Below, piece by piece: positions 57,189-64,000 of a stretch of DNA of 64,000 nt. A program made the position numbers and the translations under genes. Origin of the DNA: Brachypterus glaber (lineage: Eukaryota; Arthropoda; Insecta; Coleoptera; Kateretidae). How positions within the stretch are numbered: the stretch's first letter is position 1; each line of letters opens with the position of its first letter. The notes below the pieces were generated by a model. It did not search any database. It was not told the DNA's origin and was given only the letters and a program-made list of their open reading frames with translations. The stretch is from NCBI GenBank assembly GCA_958510825.1, contig OY294044.1, positions 103,392,893 to 103,456,892 of the forward strand, given 5' to 3'.

Positions 57189-57216
57189 CCGTGATTAATA
57201 GGCCTATTAATCACGG
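57189..57216. repeat. Perfect 28-bp palindrome
   Basis: Each half is CCGTGATTAATAGG or its exact reverse complement, with no loop. Confidence 0.95.
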
Positions 57217-57517
57217 GTCTCTAAAAATAAACCGTTTAAACTTCAAAACAGCCGTGGATAAAGTATAGTATTCTACTCGTGTATAATAGATATTATTAAT
57301 TCGGGGAATTAGGCCACTCGCCTATCGGCTCGTGTCTCAAAATTTACCCTCATTGATTATTAGCAAATATTATACACTCATTGAATAATATACTATTAAA
57401 AACTTCTTTAACCCTTTAACTTTTTATTAAAAACGATGGAAACATAATTTTGAAATGGGGCTCTCTACAACTAGAATTATGAAACAAAAGATGTCTACCC
57501 TATCTCTATTTCATTTG

Positions 57518-57605
57518 TGCTACACTTTCCAGCCAACCAAATAAATACTGTTTGTTTTTCATACAACAAATACAGTATTTATTTGGTTGGCCGGAAAGTG
57601 TAGCA
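57518..57605. repeat. 88-bp hairpin with ~33-bp arms
   Basis: TGCTACACTTTCCAGCCAAC ... and its inverse GGCCGGAAAGTGTAGCA enclose a roughly 20-base loop. A weaker relative lies near 57707-57800. Confidence 0.85.
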
Positions 57606-57999
57606 CTGAGCGGCACGATCGAACATAGCTAATGTGAATCTGTAGAATAAGATAATTCTACTAAAATTTAGATGGCGCCAGTAATTTCTTTAATCAAAAT
57701 AATATAGTTACACTTTTCGCCCGGCCAAGTAAATATTGTATTTGTTCAACAAAGAACAAATACAGAATTTGTTTGGTAGGGTGGAAGTGGGAGTGTATGT
57801 ATGTCTTTTATGCTTTTTGGGTAGAACTTTTGTCCCTGTCTAATCTAACGGGAGAAATCGCCATTATGGATGTTTTACCCTTACTAAGAATTTGACCAAT
57901 GAAAAGTCATGATTATTTGACTCCTTTTATTTTATTGGTCAAATTGTTAGTGAGTTTAGTTATTATGACTGGGTAAACCATCCATTACAATATTATTTC

Positions 58000-58084
58000 A
58001 AAATTATGAAATTGGGCAAAATTTGCAATTTTTAAGTCCAAAGATGTGACTTTAATGTAAAACTCTAATTTTATAATTTATTTT
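58000..58084 (+). repeat. 85-bp direct repeat, copy 1
   Basis: The block AAATTATGAAATTGGGCAAA ... recurs at 58564-58648 with about one difference. Confidence 0.85.
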
Positions 58085-58480
58085 TTCTATTTTGCAACTC
58101 TTATAAGCTCATAATCACACGTATTTTGCGTGTTCTTATAGGCCCATAAGAGGTCTGTACTTTTTTTTCTTTGGGTTGGCAACAGACCTGGCCTATCGCT
58201 TGACGTTTTCCGTGCAAATGTCAACGTCGCTTTAAAGTTGAATTTTCTACAAAATTTTGTGTTTAGGTTATTTTTACCATGTTAAAATTGTAGCTTGGTT
58301 AATTGCAATAAAAAAGAGAAGAGATGACTATAAAATATATTAAAATATCATTTGTTCTTAGAATTTTAAACATGTTGTAAACTGTAATGCCAATCCAAAA
58401 CAAAAATCCCTAAATCAGTCATCAATTTAAATGTAATTTTTTTTTAATTTTAGAGCAAAATAGAAAAAATTGTATAAAGC

Positions 58481-58548
58481 ACTCGTTTCATAACACGTTT
58501 TTAGCTCACTAGTACTCGTGCGCTAAAAACGTATGTTATGAAACTAGT
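58481..58548. repeat. 68-bp hairpin
   Basis: ACTCGTTTCATAACACGTTT and AAAACGTATGTTATGAAAC are inverted around a 16-base centre. Confidence 0.8.
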
Positions 58549-58563
58549 ACTTTAATATACTAT

Positions 58564-58648
58564 AAAATTATGAAATTGGGCAAAATTTGTAATTTTTAAG
58601 TCCAAAGATGTGACTTTAATGTAAAACTCTAATTTTATAATTTATTTT
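58564..58648 (+). repeat. 85-bp direct repeat, copy 2
   Basis: Near-identical to 58000-58084, offset 564 bp. Confidence 0.85.
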
Positions 58649-58829
58649 AAAGTTCTGGAACCGATAGCTAGTTACTAAAATATAGGTTATGCGTACCGAA
58701 AAAAGATGTCTCTTAAGATTTTGTGCAAATTTTACACGACTCCCCCCTAAAAATCGTATTTTATGTATTTTATGCACGCAAGGGTGTATATGAGGGTAAC
58801 CACCCCCCCATAGGGTTGGAGGGTTGGGC

Positions 58830-59530
58830 GCCAATTTTTTTACAGGGCGCCAAGTTTGGTAGAAACCGTCCAAGCTTTTTTCTTGAGGGTATTTTTGTGG
58901 GCGTCAATTTTTTTTGCATGGGCGCCAAGATTGGTAAAAGGCGTTAGGGACAAAATTTTATTCTTGAAAGGTATTTTTTGGGGCGTTTTTTTTTGCAGGG
59001 GCGCCAAGTTTGGTATAAACCGTCAGGAACAAAGCTTTTTTCTAGAAGGATATTTTTTTGGACGCCAATTTTTTTTGCATGCATGGGCGCCAAGTTTGGT
59101 AGAAACCGTCAGGGACAAAGATTTTTTCGTGAGGGTATTATTTTTGGAGGCGCCAATTTTTTTTTGCAGGGGCGCCAAGTTTGGTAGAAACCGTCAGGGA
59201 CAAAGCTTTTCTCTTGAAGGGTCTTTTTTTGGGCACCAATTTTTTTTTGCAGGGGCGCCAAGTTTGGTAGAAATCGTCAGGAACAAAGCTTTTTTCTTGA
59301 AGGATATTTTTTTGGACTTCATTTTTTTTGCATGCATGGGCGCCAAGTTTGGTAGAAACAGTCAGGGACAAAGATTTTTTCGTGAGGGTATTATTTTTGT
59401 GGGCGCCAATTTTTTTTTTTTTGCAGGGGATCCAAGTTTTTGGTAGAAACCGTCAGGGACAAAGCTATTCTCTTGAGAGGTATTTTTTTGGGCACCAATT
59501 TTTTTTTGTAGGGGCGCCAATTTTTTGGTT
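58830..59530 (+). repeat. Minisatellite, about eight 75-90 bp GGCGCCAAG units
   Basis: Each unit contains GGGCGCCAAGTTTGGTAGAA, then CCGTCAGGGACAAAG, a T tract, GAGGGTAT, another T tract and GGGCGCCAATT. Several frames, including a 196-codon one (58856-59446), stay open only because the repeat lacks stops. Their products are repetitive (FFxxGAKFGRNRQGQ-like) and not a gene. Confidence 0.9.
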
Positions 59531-59555
59531 TGTACCCCCCCCATCTACGCCCTTG

Positions 59556-59818
59556 TATCCTCCTTAGCAGAAACGTGGAAAAAGCAGAAATACACAGTCG
59601 ATTTTTACATAAGCGGTCACAGAAAAATCGACTGTATTGCTATATGCTTTTGCCGTCTTTCTGCTAAAGAGGATAGTATTATACTATTCTCCTCCAGAAA
59701 CGCCGCAACTGCAGATATATCTGCTATAGCAATACAGTCGATTTTTATGTAAGCGGTCACAGAAATATCGACTGTTTGCTTTCTCCTTTCACGGCGTCTC
59801 TGCTAAGGGGGATAGTAT
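59556..59818. mobile_element. Two adjacent hairpin MITEs, CTCCTTAGCAGAAACG ends
   Basis: Unit 1, 59556-59678, and unit 2, about 59681-59818, each have CTCCTTAGCAGAAACG-like ends inverted. Each also contains CAGTCGATTTTTAYRTAAGC and its partial inverse. Confidence 0.7.
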
Positions 59819-59829
59819 AGGGGTATATT

Positions 59830-60720
59830 ATAATAAAGGTTACAATTATTGTTAATTTAGTTATAATTATGCATAAACCAACCTTAAATATGTGAAGAAA
59901 CTCGAAACAAACTAACAAACTAATAAACTTTAAGTTGCATTGTATGTTATGTCGATGTGATCTTGGTCGTTTTTGGTAAAGTGCCAAGAGCAAACGTTTC
60001 ATTGTTTCTGAATAGAAAGTTTTAGTATTTACATTTAAATAAAATTTACTTAATTTCCAACTAGCGATTCTGACAGGACCAAAGAAACGTTATTAATAAA
60101 CAAGCAGTAAATATATGTAATGCTACGCATTCCATTATATACTATTCACAGTAAATGGTAAATTGCGTTTTCCCAAATAATAAAAATTAGTTGTCAAAAA
60201 AAAAATAAAAAAAATAAACTTAAAAAAAGATGTTTTTTGAAAAACAAAAAATTAAAAAAAAAAATTAAATATCTTTTTTGAAAAAAAAAAAAAAATAAAA
60301 AATAAATAAAAAAAAAGAAAAATTCATTTTTTTTTCTTTATTTTCTTTTTGCAAAAATAAAACATTTTGATTTATTTTTTCAAAATGAGAGTTTAACCCA
60401 CCATAACTTTTTTTGTTGCTGGGGGATTACTTTCAAAGTTCGTAGAATTAATAAAACTAAGTTTTCCTGAAAAAGTTACGTTAATCAGAATTTTCTTTCA
60501 GCTTTTTTCGATTTTTTAAAAAGTTTAACCCCCCATAACTTTTTTGTTCTAGGTGGGATTACTTTCAAAAAGATAGGGATCTTCTTCCCCTGATTTTCGT
60601 GAAAATTTCCATTGGATTATTCGTTCTTGAGTTATCGTCTTCACAAAAATCGTGACATCGGACAGACAGACGGACGGACGAACATTTGAAAAAAAAAGTT
60701 GCTTATTTACTCATGAAAAA
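59830..60720. other. AT-rich and poly-A-rich stretch
   Basis: 60190-60330 is a nearly pure A/T tract. GACAGACAGACGGACGG near 60662 is a tetranucleotide-like remnant. No gene. Confidence 0.5.
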
Positions 60721-60890
60721 AATTTGTCGTCGGCTTACAAGTAAAACGCACTAAGTCACTTTTTTGCAAAAATGGGATTTAAATGGCACTTTAATTAATT
60801 TTTGATGATCTATGTACAGGTAAACCGAACTAACTTCTAGGTGGACTTCCAGGATAGTTATACAAAATGCAGAAATCTGATTTTGATTAA

Positions 60891-61150
60891 AAGTTTATCT
60901 GGCAATAGGCACTAAGTCACTTAGTGCACTTAGTGCGTTTTACTTGTACATTATTTCTGTAAATGAATAATAACTAAGTGACATAGTGCTTTTTCTTTTT
61001 GTATTTTACAAGCTAAAATTAAGTTTATCTGGCAATAGGCACTAAGTAACTTAGTGCACTTAGTGCGTTTTACTTGTACATTATTTCTGTAAATGAATAA
61101 TAACTAAGTGACATAGTGCTTTTTCTTTTTGTATTTTACAAGCTAAAATT
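60891..61150. repeat. 130-bp unit, two exact-phase copies
   Basis: AAGTTTATCTGGCAATAGGC starts at 60891 and 61021. The copies look almost identical. Each contains the GTGCACTTAGTGCGTTTTAC end-like motif. Confidence 0.95.
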
Positions 61151-61903
61151 AAGTTAAAATGTGTAGTCCGGGTGCCAAACATTTGCTTTGTTAAAAAACA
61201 ATGAAGATCAACCAGAGGAAAACTCAGGTAAGAGGAAAAATAATTATCGTTTATTTGAGGTTATGTTATTATTTCTAAAAAAGAGTTAATTTATAAAAAT
61301 ATGATTTATTTGATACAATATCGCGTTATTTATTGTACTGATATAGGCATTCAAATTTTTCTATGTTGAAGTTGATGGAATGGAGACAGAACAGAGAAAC
61401 AGAACTTTAACTAAAATGACGTGTACACTGATAAAACAGTTTATTTGTCTCAACTAAATATTTGGTTGGATATGGCCAATTAAATTATTTGGTTGTGACA
61501 AATAAATTTTATTTGTGACAAATAAATTTTATTTCTGTCAATAAAACTATTTTGTTCTTATTAATAAATCATTTTGAAATTAAAATATTTGTTTACATGA
61601 ACTAAATATTTATTTGACTAAAATTTCGATGTGTAGGTAATAATTTAATTTTCATTTGCATTTTTTTTTGTATTATCAGATAATATTTTAAAACTTTTCG
61701 TTTGGACTTTTCGTGTTCACACTAAGTTTAGAGTGTTTTATCATTACTGACTTCTTTGCCGGTACAGCCGATGGCCTCTGAAAACTGTCTTACTTCCCCT
61801 AACAATACAATTTTATAAAAAATTTAGTACTCATGCTTACCTCCGTTGGCAATACAGTTTTGAATAAAATCTCTATTTACCACCCAATTTGTAACTTTAT
61901 ATA

Positions 61904-62601
61904 CAGTGCGGTCCAAAAGTCACCCCCCCTCTTAACTTTTGAACGAGTTGAGATATCGATTTCAAATTTAGAACTCCTAAATAAGACAACTTAAACTATC
62001 ATTAAACATATATTTGATACTTTTATCTCTTAAAATGTGGGCAGGGGGGCATGGGGCGACATTTTTTTAAATGGAAAGGGGGGTCGTGTGATACATCATT
62101 TTAAAGCCTTTAAAATTCTCTATACAACCATACATTTTAAAATTTTTAAACATGATTTTTAAGGTTTCTGTTTTTCAGATTTTTCTGCTAAAAAAATAAA
62201 TTTTTAAGTTTTTTTTTGTTAATTTTTATTTATGTCAACTAAAATTAGTTTAAAAGTATAATTTACTTTTTTTCATTATGAGATTAGGCATTTTTAAAAA
62301 ATTATTTGGATTTTTTAGAGAAATTTTGACAAAAATACCTATTTTCAACACTAACACAAAATAAAAAAAATACAGTTATTTGGAGAATTATATAAGATTT
62401 AAAATGATGTATCACACGACCCACCTTTCCATTAAAAAAAATGTCGCCCCATGCCCCCCTGCCCACATTTTAAAAGCTAAAAGTATCAAATATATGCTTA
62501 AAGATAGTTCAAGTTGTCTTATTTAAAAGTTCTAAATTTGAAGCCGATATCTAAACTCGTTCAAAAGTTAAGAGGGGGGGGGTGACTTTTGGACCGCTCT
62601 G
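61904..62601. mobile_element. CAGTGCGGTCC foldback element, copy 2 (698 bp)
   Basis: TA at 61902-61903 and 62602-62603 bracket CAGTGCGGTCCAAAAGTCAC and its inverse. It is the same layout as 50523-51248. Confidence 0.9.
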
Positions 62602-63098
62602 TATTATTAAAAGATAACTAAAAAACTTGAAAATAAAATATTATAAAAACCGTTCTTTAAACAATCAAAAATTCCAAAACCTTTCTTTTAAAAATCTAGT
62701 TCTACCTTTTAGTTATACAATACGTTTAATTAATAGAGTTTTAACTTTAAATACTTGTTTTTTTATATTATTTTATTGACTTAGTGCTCTTTACTTGTAA
62801 GCCGACCTTAGTTAAATTAAACTACTTCTTTTTTTTTATTTAACTGAAAATGGGACAAAAATTAAAAAAAACAAAAATGAAAGTTAAATTTGTCAATATC
62901 TCAAAAGCATGCTTTTTTACTTAGTGCTCTTGTAAGCCGACGTTATATCCAAGAATTTTTGAAAATTCGAAACTACCGTATAATATTATTCTAGCGCAGG
63001 CGCTGTGAATAATGTATGTAAGAAGATAAGTCTGTATTTTATAATGTTTTTTGATAGAACTGTTGAGGTTATTAGAGGTGGTCAAATTCTTATTTTTT

Positions 63099-63173
63099 CT
63101 TGACGGAAAGAAGTGAGCGCGAATAATTCCTCCCCCTTCCGTCGGAGACTTTCTTTCGTGCGGAGAACTATAA
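63099..63173. repeat. 75-bp conserved block, copy 2
   Basis: Matches 37663-37736 (CTTGACGGAAAGAAG, ATTCCTCCCCCTT, CGTCGGAGACTTTC). Confidence 0.75.
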
Positions 63174-63263
63174 TTAGCTAATTAGAAAAAAAGCATTTCT
63201 GAAGAAAATTTTAAAAAGTCTATAGGCCTAAAATACCTAGAAAACAGAAAAAAAACATTGTTA

Positions 63264-63383
63264 GGGAATGTTCCAGTATTACGTAACGCAAATTTGATCA
63301 TTTTGGACTTTTAACATGGGCGTAACACTCCAAAATGACCCCCACCCCCCATAGGAGAGTTAATTAATACTTGAACGTTCCCT
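63264..63383. mobile_element. GGGAACGTTC-family MITE (120 bp)
   Basis: GGGAATGTTCCAGTATTACG and ACTTGAACGTTCCC, flanked by TTA at 63261-63263 and 63384-63386. Confidence 0.85.
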
Positions 63384-63730
63384 TATGCGCTAAAAGAATA
63401 TAATACGGTAGTTTCGAATTTTTCAAAATCGTCAAAAAATGTCATAAACAACATATGCTTAGATATAAATGTGTTTCGTGAAAAAATAAGAAACTTTGAA
63501 AACGTGCGCCTCTCTTACGTTTTTTGTAAGCACTAATTATCCTATGGAATTTTCAGGAAAAATCAAAGTCCAAATGAGATGAAGAACCCTTTTTATTTTT
63601 TTAAGTAGTCCCAAAAAAAAATATGGGAGGTTAATATTTTTAAAAAATCGAAAAAAAGCTGAGGGAAAAGTCGGATTGAAGTATTTTTTTCAGGAAAAAA
63701 TACTTATATAATAATAACTTGGCGTTAATA

Positions 63731-64000
63731 CAGGGTTATTCAGAAATAAGTTCGAGATATTTAAGAGGTTCTACGTTAAAAAATATGGTACTGAAATGAG
63801 TCCTAAGGGAGCTACGGCTCTTTAAAATTATAATAAAATAAGGTTTTTAATTAATAACTCTTGTACCCTTTAAGCTAAAGCGACGAGCTTTTACATGTAT
63901 ATTAGTATTAATAAGGGCAATAAGTTTATGTTAATTTTTTTTTTTGAGTTTATCCAGAGGCGTGCCTAGACGGACAAAATATGTAAGACGTAACACATTT
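63731..64000 (+). mobile_element. CAGGGT foldback element, left arm, cut by the window end
   Basis: After TA, CAGGGTTATTCAGAAATAAG, then GAGTCCTAAGGGAGCTACGG and CCAGAGGCGTGCCTAGACGG match the left arm of the 34564 element. The right arm is outside the window. Confidence 0.8.

Larger units (their letters stand above)
60727..62813. mobile_element. TIR element, GTCGGCTTACAAGTAAA ends, carrying a nested foldback
   Basis: GTCGGCTTACAAGTAAAACGCACTAAGT at the left (given here in part: GCTTACAAGTAAAACGCAC) is mirrored by GTGCTCTTTACTTGTAAGCC at the right. A further partial right end (AGTGCTCTTGTAAGCCGACG) follows at about 62918-62942. A 130-bp tandem duplication and the 61904 foldback lie inside. 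No transposase is visible. Confidence 0.6.
62951..63434. mobile_element. TIR element with ~45-bp ends, host to a MITE
   Basis: TTTGAAAATTCGAAACTACC (left) and GGTAGTTTCGAATTTTTCAA (right) are inverted and extend through GCGCTAAAAGAATA-like sequence. It contains the 75-bp block (63099-63173) and a GGGAATG MITE. Confidence 0.7.

Noticed and set aside
58856..59446. 196-codon open frame
   Set aside because: It is a product of the 84-bp minisatellite; the peptide is repetitive, overlapping frames are equally open, and no domain is present.

Overview
The window looks like AT-rich, gene-poor intergenic DNA from an insect (arthropod) nuclear genome. I recognise no intact host protein gene and no rRNA or functional tRNA gene. 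The insect assignment is inference. It rests on the mix of a Ty3/gypsy LTR element, a Penelope-like element (PLE), short LINE 3' ends with AAAT or TTA tails, a tRNA-derived SINE, a FLYWCH zinc-finger fragment and many palindromic MITEs. The order (possibly a beetle) cannot be decided from sequence alone.

The best-defined object is a nested insertion at 6.4-19.8 kb. A roughly 2.17-kb PLE (6452-19756, flanked by a 17-bp duplication) carries a reverse transcriptase with two frameshifts, a GIY-YIG endonuclease, and an inverted copy of its own last 200 bp at its left end. Inside it sits an 11.13-kb gypsy element (7855-18984) with a 4-bp AACT target duplication. Its two ~2.0-kb LTRs appear identical except for one TA unit. 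It has a tRNA primer site, intact gag and pol, a classic A_AAA_AAC slippery heptamer directly before the gag stop, a 17-bp tandem repeat in the 3' UTR and a polypurine tract. It looks young and may be competent.

0-6.4 kb holds microsatellites, a minisatellite element, a nested inverted repeat (4.0-4.7 kb), a GGCCTATCC-type MITE and a LINE 3' end. 19.8-30 kb holds a duplicated 0.75-kb unit rich in GTGTAAA motifs, a long hairpin, a PIF/Harbinger-like MITE, a second LINE end of the same family, a 1.25-kb element with 8-bp duplications, a Tc1/mariner-like element and a third LINE end. 30.6-31.6 kb is a foldback element whose arms are degenerate CGCGGTAAA repeats. 34-43 kb is dominated by large palindromes and by a satellite-like array of five MITE copies at 35.9-37.0 kb.

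43-64 kb continues the mosaic: minisatellites in mirrored orientation, a piggyBac-like MITE with TTAA, a LINE-type ORF1 fragment with its own 3' tail, a SINE and an inverted relative, two CAGTGCGGTCC foldbacks, a 460-bp tandem duplication, a FLYWCH fragment and an 84-bp GC-richer minisatellite that produces a long but spurious reading frame. The elements do not form a pathway. The common theme is inverted symmetry: about 9 kb, summing the palindromic intervals listed, could fold into long double-stranded RNA if transcribed.
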